DNA of 64,000 nt, taken from the NCBI GenBank assembly GCA_019918135.1, contig WBZZ01000162.1, positions 197,501-261,500 of the forward strand. The letters are read 5' to 3'. A program made the position numbers and the translations under genes. Each line of letters opens with the position of its first letter. Position 1 is the first letter of the stretch. Positions 1 through 10,850 of the stretch are shown here, one piece after another. Source of the DNA: Paulinella micropora. Taxonomy: Eukaryota > Cercozoa > Imbricatea > Euglyphida > Paulinellidae. The notes below the pieces were generated by a model, which made no database searches, had not been told where the DNA came from, and saw only the letters and a program-made list of their open reading frames with translations.

Positions 1-355
1 GAGAGTCTGCCCAAGGGGCGCAAGCTCATCTACTGCACCAGCGCGGAGGGGGGCACCAAGCAGCTGCAGCAGGTGACGGCGGCGGTGGACAATGACGAGG
101 TGTTCGCGGCGCTCTGTCTGGACAACAGCAAGGGCGGGCTTGGAGTGAGCTGGGACTACAAGAAGGCGCGCGACACAGTATGCCCGGTGCTCAAGAGGAA
201 GCCCTTGTGGATGGCGGGCGGGCTAAACATTGACAACGTGTCGGAGGTGCTGTGGGCGGACGTGGTGGACGTGTCCTCGGGGGCGGAGAGCAAGCGCTTC
301 ATGGGCAAGGACGTGGAGCTCATCGGGAAGCTGCACCGCCGTATCAAAGGCGCGG
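1..355 (+). other. trpF: TrpF domain (phosphoribosylanthranilate isomerase), C-terminal part
   Basis: The domain isomerises phosphoribosylanthranilate to CdRP. The visible part begins inside the TIM barrel. It shows the LDNSKGGLG loop (compare the family LDSKGGGSG), then AGGLNIDNV and VDVSSGAES, the conserved phosphate-binding end of the barrel. There is almost no linker before TrpB begins near base 362. Confidence 0.9.
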
Positions 356-3300
356 GCTTCAAGGAGGGCGGAGTGCCTGTGCGAGTCGGCCAGTTCGGCG
401 GTCAGTTCGTGTCGCAACTCATCCAGACGGCGCTCAACGAGCTGGAGAAGGCGTATCTGCAACTGGTGGACACAGAACAGTTTCGCAAAGACGTGATGAA
501 CTACTATATGCACGTGGCCGGGCGACCTACGGGCCTCTACAAGGCAGACAAACTCTCCAAGTTCGTAGGTGAAAACGCCACCATCTGGCTGAAGCGCGAG
601 GACTTATTGCATACCGGAGCGCACAAAATCAATAATGCACTCTTCCAGGTCCGTCCACAAGACCAGCTCGTGTACATTATTAGTTAGTCTTGGTGACAAG
701 ATGACTTCATGCTGGTGGTTGTGGCTGTCTGCTGCAGGTGTTGTTGGCTAAGCACATGGGCAAGAAGCGCATCATCGCCGAGACGGGGGCGGGACAGCAC
801 GGGGTCGCTGTGGCCACTGCCTGCGCTCATTTCGGGCTGCCCTGCACCGTCTACATGGGCGAGATGGACGTGGTGCGCCAGAACCTCAACGTGCTGCGCA
901 TGGAGATCTTGGGCACGACGGTGAAGCCCGTGACGGAGGGCGACAAGACGCTGAGCTCGGCCATCAACGGCGCCATGCGCGACTGGGCCACCAACATTAA
1001 CGAGACGCATTACATCATCGGCTCGGCCGTGGGGCCTGCACCCTTCCCTTACATCGTCCGCGACGCGCAGAGCATCATCGGCGTGGAGGCGCGCGAGCAG
1101 TTCCTGAAGGAGTCGGGCGGCGAGATGCCGGACAGCATCGTGGCCTGTGTGGGCGGCGGCAGCAACTCTATCGGCATGTTCAACGCCTTCATCGCCGACC
1201 ACGGTGTCAAGATCTACGGCGCGGAGGCGGCGGGCGCGGCGTCGATTTCTCAGAGTGGCACCAACGATGGCACACCGGGCGTGCTGCACGGCGCTGCCAC
1301 CATGCTCATGCAGGACGAGGGCGGCCGCACGCAAGGCACACACAGCGTCTCAGCTGGGCTAGACTACGCTGCCGTGGGCCCTCAACACTCCTTCATTTCG
1401 CACGTCGGCAGGGCAGAATACGTCAAGGCAGCCCTCACCCATCGTAGAAAGACACACATAACTCACCTATATATACAGTGCGCGCATACATGTTGATATC
1501 TTTGCAACAGCAGAGCTTTGGTGCACTGACATATTTTCTTTTGCACCACAATGTGCCTCGCAGGTGACGGATGCAGAGGCCATACAGGCCATGCATTTGC
1601 TGGGCAAGACAGAGGGCATTCTCTGCGCCCTGGAAACCTCTCATGCCATGGCCTTGGCTACACGCCTCGCTGCTAACCCTATCCCCTACGGCGCATACAC
1701 AGCTGATTCCAAGAAGCACCGGCACATCTTAGTTTGCTGCTCAGGCCGCGGCGACAAGGATATGGGTAATTCAGGCTCCCACTCAATCGGCGAACCGAGC
1801 TTGTGCGATCTGTCGCTCCAAGTGCTCCCCAGTCAATAAGCCTTTCATCTGTGTGGTGTGTGTAGGTACGGCATCCCACCCGACTCGCATGGCTTGGGTC
1901 AGCACGCAGTACGTCAAAAAGGCGGTCACTTTCCTCGTTGAGCATCCACTCGAGCCCGAAGATGAGAAAATGGTCTTCGAGTTCTTCGATCGGTTCAACA
2001 TGGAGCTTGAGCTGGGCAATCCGCTGTGTGGAGACATTTTGTCCGAGTTCCGTCGCCAGCTGCTTCCCAAGGCCGTGCAGGCGGGTTCAGGCCTGGATTG
2101 CGCCGACATCGTGGGGACCGGCGGCGACCAGAAGAACACGCACAACGTGTCCACGCCAGCAGGGATTTTGGCAGCTTCCACTGGCAGCCTCGTTGTTATG
2201 AAACACGGCAATGTGGCTTCCTCCGGCACCTCGGGCAGCGCCGACGTGCTGCGGGTCATGGGCGCCAACTTAGACGCGCAAGATCCAGCCGCCATCGCCA
2301 AGAAGTGCGGCTTCGCGTTCGTGCTCGCTCGCAAAGCACACCCAGGTATGGCCAAGTTTGGCGCTTTGCGCAAGGCATATGGGAAAAGGACTCTATTCAA
2401 CTGTCTCGGACCACTGCTGAACCCGTTCAATCCGAACATAAATGTGTTTGGTGTCTCCAATCCCAAGCTGGGGCCTATCTACGCCAAGATTGCACTCGAG
2501 GAAATGCCTAACGCCAAAACAATGGTGGTGCACTCCTTCGATGGGGTAGATAAGATTCAACCGAATGTTGACACGCATGTCTGGACAGTAGAAAACGGAG
2601 CCATCACCTACTCGGTCTTGCCTTCCACGCGCAGCTTCACGGAAGAGGAGTGTTTGGGCGGAGGAGGCAGTCCTGAAGCCAATGCACGCAACATTTGCGA
2701 GGCCCTCAGTCCCGACAGCAAAGAAAGCGCTTTCCGTGCATTCGTGGTGGCCAACGCGGCCGCACTGCTAGTCCTCAAGTGTGGCATCTCTTTCAGCAAT
2801 TCGGAGGCGCTCTGTCTGCAAGCCATAGCGGACGGCCGAGCTTTGCAGCAACTTCGCGAATACGTCTTCACCTCCAACCAGCAAGACCCAATCCAAGGGG
2901 TCTTATCCCGCATCATGTCTCATGTCAGCACTTGCGGCTCGCTGGGTAAGCCACACCCCTCTCCGAGCGTCAAGTCGCCCTCTTCACTGTACGACGCTCT
3001 AGGCGGCAGCGGGCCGCACGTGATCGGCGAAATCAAGCCAAAGTCCTTGACGCAAGGCGCCAGCAAGCACTCGGTGCGCTCCATGCTGGAGCTGTACGGC
3101 AAGTCGAACGTGGTGGCCATTTCCGTGGTCAGCGAGCCTTGCTTCTTCGGCGGCAGCGTGGAGACTATCTCTCTAGCCAATAAGATCGCCCCGAACAAAA
3201 TAGTCTTGCGCAAAGATTTCATCCAGACTCCACAGCAAGTTTTTGAAACGCCTTCTGGTTCGGCCAGCTGCAACAACGCGCTGTTGTTGATCGTGGCGCT

Positions 3301-3877
3301 GCTCACTCCTGAGAAGCTCAAGATGCTCATGGGCGCCTGCGCTCAGCATGGTGTGGAGCCCGTGGTAGAGGTCGTCAACGAACAAGAGCTGGAGGTTGCC
3401 CTGGCTGCGGGCGCCAAAATCATCGGCATCAACAATCGCGACCTGAACACTTTCGAGGTGGACGAGACGCGCTCCGATCGATTGTACAAGATGGGCAGGG
3501 CCAAGAATCCCAAAGTGCGCTTCATCGCTTTCTCTGGCATCAATTCACGAAAACAGATGAGCAATTCGTCGCTCAACGCCTTCTTGATAGGAGGTAGCAA
3601 AGCCTCTCTCAGAATCTCTTCTCCTTTTCTTTGTGATTCATTTGCGCATCTGTTCAACCGCTGCTTGGTAATTTTCTTGAAAAATCGATGGCAAGGATCA
3701 CAAGCCGATTCTATTCTTGCTTTGCTTGCAGGCAGCTTAATGACGAGCGATAAGCCTGCGGAGAAACTGCAGGAGTTCTTGTCTCCCTCCCCCTATGATC
3801 CGGCCGTCATGGGTGCAGGAGTGGGCGCGTTGGTGCTGCTCGGGCTGGGAGGATATAGATATTACCTCAAGAGTTAA
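1..3877 (+). CDS. Multifunctional tryptophan-biosynthesis fusion protein TrpF-TrpB-TrpD-TrpC, 5' partial
   Basis: The gene reads in frame from base 1, so its start lies upstream of the window. Joining exons 1-648, 738-1427, 1564-1765, 1866-3593 and 3732-3877 gives about 1,137 residues. The domain order is the end of phosphoribosylanthranilate isomerase (TrpF, about residues 1-118), tryptophan synthase beta (TrpB, about 120-510), anthranilate phosphoribosyltransferase (TrpD, about 520-870) and indole-3-glycerol-phosphate synthase (TrpC, about 880-1108). A hydrophobic tail ends at TAA 3875-3877. Together these cover steps 2, 3, 4 and the final indole-to-tryptophan step. TrpA and anthranilate synthase are not present. 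Multifunctional Trp proteins are known in fungi and several protists, but this domain order without TrpA is not one I recognise. The exons are GC-rich compared with the flanking DNA. No neighbouring host gene is visible. The domain calls are certain; the exact exon 2/3 junction is less so. Confidence 0.95.
649..737 (+). other. Intron 1 of the Trp fusion gene (GT-AG, 89 nt)
   Basis: The donor follows CTCTTCCAG and the acceptor CTGCTGCAG precedes GTGTTGTTGGC. Removal joins KINNALFQ to [10 protein letters not shown], the contiguous sequence of all TrpB proteins. Confidence 0.92.
1428..1563 (+). other. Intron 2 of the Trp fusion gene (GC-AG or alternative GT donor at 1422)
   Basis: The acceptor is CCTCGCAG at 1563. 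A GC donor after AAG (1425-1427) gives GRAEYVK-VTDAEAI, the normal TrpB length. A GT donor at 1422 gives GRAEY-VTDAEAI, two residues shorter. Family length favours the rarer GC-AG form. Confidence 0.7.
1766..1865 (+). other. Intron 3 of the Trp fusion gene (GT-AG, 100 nt)
   Basis: Donor GGGTAATTC and acceptor GTGTGTAG. Removal joins the TrpB end GDKDM to the linker [11 protein letters not shown] that leads into TrpD, in phase 1. Confidence 0.88.
1866..2940 (+). other. trpD: TrpD domain (anthranilate phosphoribosyltransferase)
   Basis: The domain transfers phosphoribose from PRPP to anthranilate. It shows the PRPP-binding GTGGD motif followed by HNVST, then [23 protein letters not shown] and the VHSFDGVDK region, all in family order and at full length. 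It follows TrpB directly after the intron at 1766-1865, with only a short linker. Confidence 0.95.
2950..3790 (+). other. trpC: TrpC domain (indole-3-glycerol-phosphate synthase)
   Basis: The domain closes the indole ring from CdRP. It shows [11 protein letters not shown] (catalytic lysine region), [40 protein letters not shown] and, across the last intron, [10 protein letters not shown]. It is slightly short between the sixth and eighth barrel strands ([10 protein letters not shown] to NAFLIGG). Whether that is genuine or a small loss cannot be told here. Confidence 0.92.
3594..3731 (+). other. Intron 4 of the Trp fusion gene (GT-AG, 138 nt, frame-preserving)
   Basis: Donor GGAG/GTAGCAAAG and acceptor TTGCTTGCAG. 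Removal gives [17 protein letters not shown], the expected TrpC end. Its length is a multiple of three and it contains no stop, so retention would add 46 residues without breaking the frame. Confidence 0.88.
3794..3877 (+). other. Hydrophobic C-terminal tail of the Trp fusion protein (possible tail anchor)
   Basis: After the TrpC domain the last about 28 residues contain one uninterrupted hydrophobic stretch ([18 protein letters not shown], bases 3800-3853). It is followed by the basic/aromatic end YRYYLKS and the stop. A single hydrophobic segment followed by only a few residues is the layout of a tail-anchored protein. TrpC proteins normally end shortly after the SLM motif, so this is an addition. 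It is rich in glycine and alanine, so anchoring is inferred rather than certain. Confidence 0.6.
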
Positions 3878-5470
3878 ATCGTCAACATCAATGCAGTTCC
3901 TGTACTGCTGCCTTATTATGGAGGAAGGGACTCTCAAATTCCAGGTTTAGGGACTTATTAACTTATCACAGTCAACCTCGGTTCTTTCAAACCTTTTCAC
4001 GTTTGCGGGTTCGGATAGTCTTTTGATGAGTAAATTTTCACTCACCTGTGTTAAGCTCAATATCTGCACAATACCGGTATTAATAAGTGCATCAATATAA
4101 ATATTGATGTTAACTGCGATGATTTTTAATACTGTTGGTTCCGGTTGGAGATAAAAAAAGTGCGCAGCGTAGGGCATTTGTGAGTTTGTATGCAACTCTT
4201 CAGTAGGTTAAGTATAATGAACTTTTAAAAATGAACACTATGGCTGCATTGAGTCCTGTCTCGATGACAGCAGGTGAAATATTAAAAAAAAAACTCAAGT
4301 TTTTTTTTTTTTTTTTTTTTTTTTACGCAAACAGTTTTGATAAAATACTTGCCACTAGTTGAAATTTTTACGCAAGCACTGTTTTAATAAAATACTTGCA
4401 ACTCGAATGCTTAGGAAGTTATATCAGACTGAGCACTCAGGTTTTATTAATAACGACTGGCTAAAATCACTACAGTTTACTTTTCATTAGCAGGTTTTTG
4501 ACCTGCCAATTAGATCGAGTCCCCTCTGCACGACGTTTCGACTTCACTGTGACTACTACTAACTAGTTTTCGATTTCGTTAAGAAATGACTTCAAACAAT
4601 CACGATGATTTAAAGATTCTGCCCCCGTTATTAATATGAACAATGGACAAAAACCTCTGTAATTTCTGCAAGCTCTTCCCGCCCGTCTTAAACCTGCACT
4701 TACTCGGTGCCAGTGCGTCCCCCTACTACCGGCTTACGCCTTCAAACTCGAAGAATTTAACAATACTAAAACTATTCCCGACAGTACAACTGCAGCGGCG
4801 ACGTCACAAAAGATGTACTGTCCAGAAATTGAGTTGACACACGTAACGTACAGATATGTGTAAAACTTGAAGGATAATGATAAAAGGCTGGTGCCACGAG
4901 TCACGTAGTATCAGGATAAGTATTACAATTCAAGTTATCAGACTTAGCATTTTGAAAGTTAACTACCAGCCAAAGCCACTACCGGCAAGTTGACATTTTA
5001 CTGTTTTTGACCGGCCCGTTGAGATTCTCCTCTGCACGACGTTTCGACTTCACTAACTAGTTTTCGATTTCGTTCAGGAATGATTTCAAACGATTCAAGT
5101 TAATCAAATTTCTTTTTACAAAAGATCAACTATTACCTTTTTCCCACACTCTATTACCTTTTTCCTCGAATTCCGTGAACACGCACGTTACGTTAAATTT
5201 GTGTACACGCAGTCAAGAGAACGGAAAATAATATTTGCCGGCCGTTCACATCCATTCTTTTTACATCATGAATGTGAAAGACTTTTTCCAAAAGCGAATC
5301 TCGGACACTTGAACCCACAACTTGGACTTGAAGCACTCCTTCAAGTACTACACCAGCATCTTCAAGTGTCACACGATACCAGCTCACAACCTACTTTCAC
5401 TGTGATCGTACTTTGCAACCAAAGTCTGCAAACAAGTAGAAATCTACGTAAATAAACGAAGTGACCTCTC
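3878..5470. other. AT-rich spacer after the Trp gene; no gene recognised
   Basis: This stretch probably contains the 3' UTR of the Trp gene. It holds a poly-T run near 4300-4324, a short tandem-like duplication of ACGCAA...AATACTTGC near 4325-4405, and a diverged duplication described separately. Reading frames of 60-85 codons occur but look random in composition. Confidence 0.6.
4410..5100 (+). repeat. Diverged direct repeat pair, about 4410-4605 and 4925-5100
   Basis: Both copies share CTCTGCACGACGTTTCGACT (about 4535 and 5030), then ACTAACTAGTTTTCGATTTC. The two blocks also align upstream around AGTTAT..CAGACT.AGCA. They differ by small insertions and many substitutions, so the duplication is old. 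Its origin is unknown. Confidence 0.6.
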
Positions 5471-6079
5471 AGCTATTTACTGGTATTTCACCTACTCTCT
5501 GGAGTTAGGGCTTTTTGCAGCCATAGAGACTTTTAATAAGAGTTCGTTGTGTATTTATCGCTTGGGGTTGTATCCAACTCACAATTCGAACTTTCCTTTC
5601 AAGTGGAAACTGCACACACGAGTTTTGTGTGCTCTGTCGACAGATCGATTTGAAAGCACCTCCTACAAGGAAGGTACTACTCTACTCAACGAAACGTGGG
5701 AGATCAGAGGTCATCAAAAACACATATGTGAGACAGATCGTTCACCTGTCTTTGCATTTTTGTGTCGTCTCTCTGTTCTTCTACACTCTATGCAATCAAC
5801 CAACACAGTATGTGTCTGGTTTTGTTTGTGTTAGGGTCACCCCCTTATCACCCAGCAAGATCATTCTCTCTGCTGCTCATCGTGCTCTACAAGTGTACCC
5901 ACACTACCTGGCCTATCCCTGGTGACGTGCAATATTCGCCAACTCACGCCACGACGATCCCCTGTCGCGTCTTCGGGAGCACAAGAGGAAATGTCTGGAC
6001 CCATTTACCATCCTGGGAATTGACCATGGTCTTCTGCCCTCCGAGAAGAAATTCCTAAAGGAAGTTGAGGAAGGGCGTT
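5471..6079. other. Spacer with no recognised gene
   Basis: This is mixed-composition sequence with overlapping frames in several phases. The frame ending in GIDHGLLPSEKKFLKEVEEG before TAG near 6081 looks more protein-like than the rest, but it is under 60 codons and matches nothing I know. It could be the last piece of an older element. Confidence 0.4.
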
Positions 6080-6313
6080 AGGTAATAGGTTGGTAACTAA
6101 TATATCCCTGTATTTAACCGGGTTATACGGTTAGATCCCGTATCAGAACAATTAATGCCAATCCACCTTTGTGGACCGAGTGGGTATATCTGCCCCCACA
6201 AAGTGGGTCCAGTTATTGTTCCGTTCTTAATACCTACCATTCGTTTCAGTCGTCCGTTACTGTTGGATGTGGTATAAAATAAAAACCCTTCTTCGGTATA
6301 TTGTAAGTCATTA

Positions 6314-6328
6314 GGTTATGAAGCCTTG
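6314..6328 (+). other. Primer-binding site of element A
   Basis: GGTTATGAAGCCTTG directly follows the presumed LTR end (..AAGTCATTA). The same 15-mer directly follows the LTR of element C at 28570-28584. It resembles the complement of the anticodon arm of a CAU (methionine) tRNA, as in half-tRNA priming of Copia. Confidence 0.65.
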
Positions 6329-6949
6329 AAGGGCCGTTCGCGCTGGACCACTTGGAGAGTGTCTCCAAGCACCGAAGAAAGCTGGCCCCAACACCCGGAG
6401 GGACGTTGTCCTGTTCGTGTTTGGTGTCAGAGCAGAACTAATTTCTGTCTACTGTGTGTGGTTGATAGATAACTGGTGAGGCCCTGTGCGAGTTGAACTG
6501 AGTCTCAGCGCAGTGGGTGGTGGTTCGAGGCCGTTCGAGCTCAGCCAGCCAGCCCACCAAGGCGTCAAGAGTTCCCCGAGGAACGTTGCGTGGACAGTGG
6601 CCGAGGCAGCCAGACGTCCAGCTCGCCAGTTCAGCCGGTTACGACGGTTTCCGGCAACCTCCCTCTACACAACAGGCTTGACTTTGATCCGGTTTTGGGT
6701 GGACTCTCGCAGTGGCCCGTTTACGTTCGGCATCCACTTGCACAGACCCCACTCATCGTTTGGCTTCTGTTGCCGACGTTGGACTTTTCCCCGGCAGTGG
6801 TGGAAACCCACATGTCAACGGGACCTGTCGTCAGGACAAGTGGCTTTGCGCTCGTCAGGATAAGTGGTTTCGCGTTGAACTTCCCGTTGCCGACGTTCGC
6901 TCAACAAGTTCCAGTTCAAGTAGCTTTGGGTAAGCCCTCAGGTAAGACA

Positions 6950-7827
6950 TGTCTCTACCTACACACTACCCGAAAGTGAAACTAGATTTGAAAATTCCTC
7001 CTCTCCCAAGGAATATAAAAGACTTTAAGACGTATGGGACTACTCAGTTGATAGCTATTCTTAGATTAGTTAACCCCTTGCCAAGTTGTTAATTCCTTGC
7101 TTGGAAGGAAAAGCTATAATCTTCCCCAGCACTGTCAAGAGTGAGTCTGCACCGTCACCATCTACCTCTAAGTCACAAAGAGCACAGTCTCAGTCTGTCA
7201 CACAAAGAGAATTAGATGAAGAAGAAAGTCTGAAGAAAGAAATAGAGAAGAACGAACACGTGAGGAAAAGAAGAGAGCTGAAAGATGAGTTGTTAGCATA
7301 CCTCATTTCCTCATGTCAGCAAAATCCGGATGCTATGGCACTGTTGCCTGAAGCAGAAGGTGAACCTGCGAAATTCTGGAAAGCTATAGTAGACAAGTAT
7401 AGAGGATTAGACGAGATAGCAAAGGCAGGTCGATTAGACAAGCTGCAGGGGCTTAGTTCGATGAGTAGAGTTGAGACATGGCTAACGAAATACAAGACAT
7501 TAGTCAGACAGGTTGAGATAGACGAAGGAAGACCTGAGTCAGACTACAAGAAGTGTAAGAAGCTATTTCGACTGCTACAACACTTAGACCCCATGTCAAC
7601 TCTATACACTACATGGCAGCACATGGATCACAGATGGGACTGGAAACAGCTGACCCTCAAGATAGTACAGGTCGCACAAGAACACAACAACGAAAAACTG
7701 TACAGACAGGGAAGTAATAACACCGCAGAAAGGTAAGCAGGTAGTGTTTAGTACAGTTTCGACGACGAAGGATTCTGAACTAAAATGCTACTGCTGCAAG
7801 CAAGCTGGGCATATGTGTTGTGAATGT
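6950..7827 (+). pseudogene. Element A gag region with zinc knuckle
   Basis: The region begins with LKIPPLPRNIKDFKTYG, similar in style to the gag start of element C. A UBN2-like helical gag follows, containing SSCQQNPDAMALL, KFWKAIVDKYRG and HLDPMSTLYTTW. The knuckle at 7786-7827 has CX2CX4HX4C spacing (CYCCKQAGHMCCEC). The function is nucleocapsid/capsid of an LTR retrotransposon. It is a fossil with breaks. Confidence 0.7.
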
Positions 7828-8488
7828 ACATCGAGGTGTGTGCGAACGGATTGCAGAGAGGGGAAAAGAGGTGTCAGACACGCAGGTAGTGATTGCTCTT
7901 TCACTAAAGGCAATGTTAACAGCAAGACAGGGAAAGACAAATAAGCCTAAGTCAACAGACAGACCTAGAAAACCTACTCCCAAAGATAGCTCTTCCGATA
8001 GATCCAGCTCTAGACACAAGCTCAAGAAGGGTAGCACGATGAACAAAAGGAAAGGACCAAGGAAAGGTAAGTTCATATGTGTACTAAGGTGAGGAGCAGG
8101 AAGAGGAAGAGAACGAGTCATCACAAGACGAAAGAGAGTCAGTTGCCCCACCTGAAGAGAGGAGGTAGAATCACCAGAACAGTCAGATCATGGAAGTCAG
8201 CGAGATGACGACAATGATGAGCCTGAGTTCACTACATTTCATACAGTGGGTACATATGAATGTGGAGATAAAGAAGAGGGAGGGAAAGATTAGACCTCAG
8301 ACTAACCCTATCCCTATTCCCATCCCACACACTCATCAGCAAGTCAAGCCCCTAGCTAGACCCTCGCAGGAGTTTAGAGGGATTGACCCCGGCATCTTTC
8401 ATGTCCCATATTTCTCTAGCGACTTTTTGTTGAAATACGCACTACTTGAAGCACAGAGTAGATATTAGGACGTGACCTCTCTTTAGTT

Positions 8489-9151
8489 TTGACAGAGCTA
8501 TTTGGTGTTGTTCCCCTTGACACAGTTCCCTTAGAGGCAATTAATCTTAGTTATGCTAAGGTTTGGATATCAAGGAAGATAGAGACACCTGAGGAGTTCT
8601 TGATCCCTGATAACAAGAAGTGTGAAGGCATAGTTAAGGAGACAGGCAAGCGATGCAAGTGGACCCTAGGCATTTGTAGAAAGGGTGGACCGGGAGCTAG
8701 TGCAGCCAGGAGGCTGCTTAGGTTCAAGAACTGTGAATATCACAAGCCAAAGCTCAGACCAGACTCAGACAAAAGCCCTGCGATGACAGAAGAAGCGAAA
8801 GCCCTCATAGCCGCTCTAGCTGAGATCAGAGACCCCATACACTATGATCGCGTTTACAGTGGGATTCCAAGAGATGAGGATGGATGTCCTTTGCCCCCAC
8901 CACACCTGGTAGAGATCTCTAATCAAATCCCAGCAGATCAACTCAAGGTAGGAACTATGGCTTTATGCGTGAATAGTGATAGGCCTAGATCACCTCATGT
9001 AGTCAGTATGGATAGAGCTCAGCCAGTCAGCCCAGCAAGAGAAGAGGCTAGTCAGAATGAGAGTAGAGAAGATGGAGTAGATGAGTCTGCACAGACAGAT
9101 CGGTCAGGGAGAGTAGATGAAGAAAAGGAATCCTTCGAAGCCAACCCGTGA
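8489..9151 (+). pseudogene. Element A post-gag frame with a Cys/His module
   Basis: This is a 220-residue frame. Residues about 46-90 contain CEGIVKETGKRC...CEYHK, a C-x-G-x6-C ... C-x2-H arrangement that could bind zinc. Its C-terminal part is rich in acidic residues and serine. A similar module occurs in the next remnant at 11503-11619. It is not a standard retroelement domain that I recognise, and lies where the linker before the protease would be. Confidence 0.5.
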
Positions 9152-9180
9152 GACTGGACAGATCCAGCCAGTAGTCAGTA

Positions 9181-9610
9181 TGGTCAGTTCCCCAACAGAT
9201 GGATCGTCGGAGATATACCGTTACCGAGAATATCCGTTACTGGATTTTTCTTTTGTGGCAAATTCACGGGGGGTATTCTCTGCCGGCCCTCCTTGCTAAT
9301 TGCCTTTACATTACCATATTTTATTGTAAGTACTGGAAGGATGTGCAATTTACAGTGGCACAATCTACAATTCATTCCTTCTAGAATTCTAGCTTTATCT
9401 AGAATAGAGTTGGTCTTCTGTACACCAGCCATTTGTAGAACGGATAGCATAGATGGAACGGATAGTGTTTCGTAGTTTGTGTGCTCAAGCAGCACAGTCT
9501 GTACTTCATGTATCAGACTTAAAAGGTAAACACACTGCATAAGTGAACTGTAAACACTTGTCATTAATAACGGATTAGTAACACTAGGACGCTAGTAGTG
9601 ACCAGTTACT
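9181..9610. other. Spacer between two LTR-element remnants
   Basis: I see no gene, zinc knuckle or repeat in this interval. It may contain LTR or leader sequence of either neighbour, but no partner copy exists in the window to prove it. Confidence 0.4.
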
Positions 9611-10751
9611 GATAATAGAGTGTGGTCAAGTGCTTCACGGCATTGCCCACCCTCTGCGGTAATCACCTTTTATTCCGGCAAGTACCGTTGCCCGTCAGCT
9701 AGTAAGTCTTCCGGCTCGGAAGGTTTGCAACTCTGTCGGTTAATGAGCCTTGCACGCGAGAAGACGTGCAAGAAAAGCCTCGTGAACAGCATTCCCAAGC
9801 TTGAACAGGTCTTTGAAGACCGGTATCAAACTTGGGAATTCACGTTCAAGATGGTAGCAACCTCTGAGAGTTCACAGCTAGGAGACATAGTCAGTTTTAT
9901 AGCTAAACACCCAGAGAGAGCTGAAGAAAGGTATCCGTGGGATGAGTCTGCATTCAGAGTTGATGAGCAGTATAGAACAGAGTCTGACACTAGCGATAGT
10001 AACAATACAGCTCGCACAGAATTTAAGTCTAAGACACCATCCCCTGACACGGGTAAGAAACCTACTGACGCTGAGGCCTCTAAATCAAAAGAGAGCCAAG
10101 ATGCACGCATAAGACCGAAAGAACGAAGTAGGTCGAAGAAAGAGAGAAGGGCAAGAAGACGAAAGCTCAATGAACGCAAAGAACACACAAAGGCAATGCG
10201 AAAGCTAAGTCTTTACGTGTCCGTTGCTTTCAAACATCCAACATTCATCCCATTATGCATGAATGTTTTCGATGGCAACCCCAATATTACGGATGATGGT
10301 GCTTGTCAAGCGCCGTTATGGGGGTGCCAATGCAGCAGGTATGATATAACGTATGCTTGTTTTCATTTCATCCTACCCAAGAGGGGACATTGAGTTGTGG
10401 TTGGATAAAAATAGGTATCTGGAAGAATGCATTCAGCGGGATTACGGGGGTAAAATTCCGGACGAATTTTTCTCGTCTTTCCTTCTGATGAAGTTCAAGA
10501 AACATACGGTGTTTGCTGGGTTGGATACCATGGTATACCAACTCGGACGTGAAGACCGACTGAACCACCGTGAGGTGGAGAGAGTGATTCGCCAAGTTTG
10601 GCAAAATTTTCATCTCAATTCCGGTCCGGAATCGCGTAGCAATCAAACTCGCTTAATCACACAGAAGCCCAACACCTCCACACTCACCCGCAGACAGGCA
10701 CAAGGTATGTTTGTGGCGAAGGAGAGCGAGGGTGAGGAAGAGAAAGGTGGT

Positions 10752-10850
10752 TGTTATAAGTGTGCAAAAGATCATTGGCGCGCGACGTGCCCAAAATTGC
10801 CTTGCAACAGATGCAAGGGCAAAAAGCACATTGTCAATCGTGCTCAATGC
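10752..10850 (+). other. Double zinc knuckle of remnant A2
   Basis: Two Cys/His knuckles lie back to back: CYKCAKDHWRATC (CX2CX3HX4C) and then CNRCKGKKHIVNRAQC (CX2CX4HX6C). Paired knuckles of this kind are typical of retroelement nucleocapsids. Confidence 0.75.

Larger units (their letters stand above)
362..1765 (+). other. trpB: TrpB domain (tryptophan synthase beta chain)
   Basis: The domain condenses indole with serine using PLP. It starts at the VGQFGGQFV segment. The PLP lysine sits in [13 protein letters not shown] (AAA codon 625-627), followed by [10 protein letters not shown], the glycine-rich [10 protein letters not shown] phosphate loop, [12 protein letters not shown] and ALETSHAMA. 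The end [10 protein letters not shown] is the usual TrpB C-terminus, so the domain is complete. It is interrupted by introns at 649-737 and about 1428-1563. No TrpA domain is attached, so a separate alpha subunit must supply indole unless free indole is used. Confidence 0.95.
6080..9180 (+). mobile_element. Copia-like LTR element A, 5' part only (fossil)
   Basis: The parts visible, in order, are the end of a 5' LTR (up to 6313), a primer-binding site (6314-6328), a leader, a gag region (about 6950-7740), a CCHC zinc knuckle (7786-7827) and a Cys/His module frame (8489-9151). No protease, integrase or reverse transcriptase follows before the next remnant, and no matching 3' LTR is present. It is a broken 5' fragment with several breaks. 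The exact start of the LTR cannot be set because there is no partner copy. Confidence 0.65.

Noticed and set aside
4643-5455. Short frames of 64-84 codons after the Trp gene
   Set aside because: Low coding quality, no motif, and they overlap the old duplication. Likely chance.
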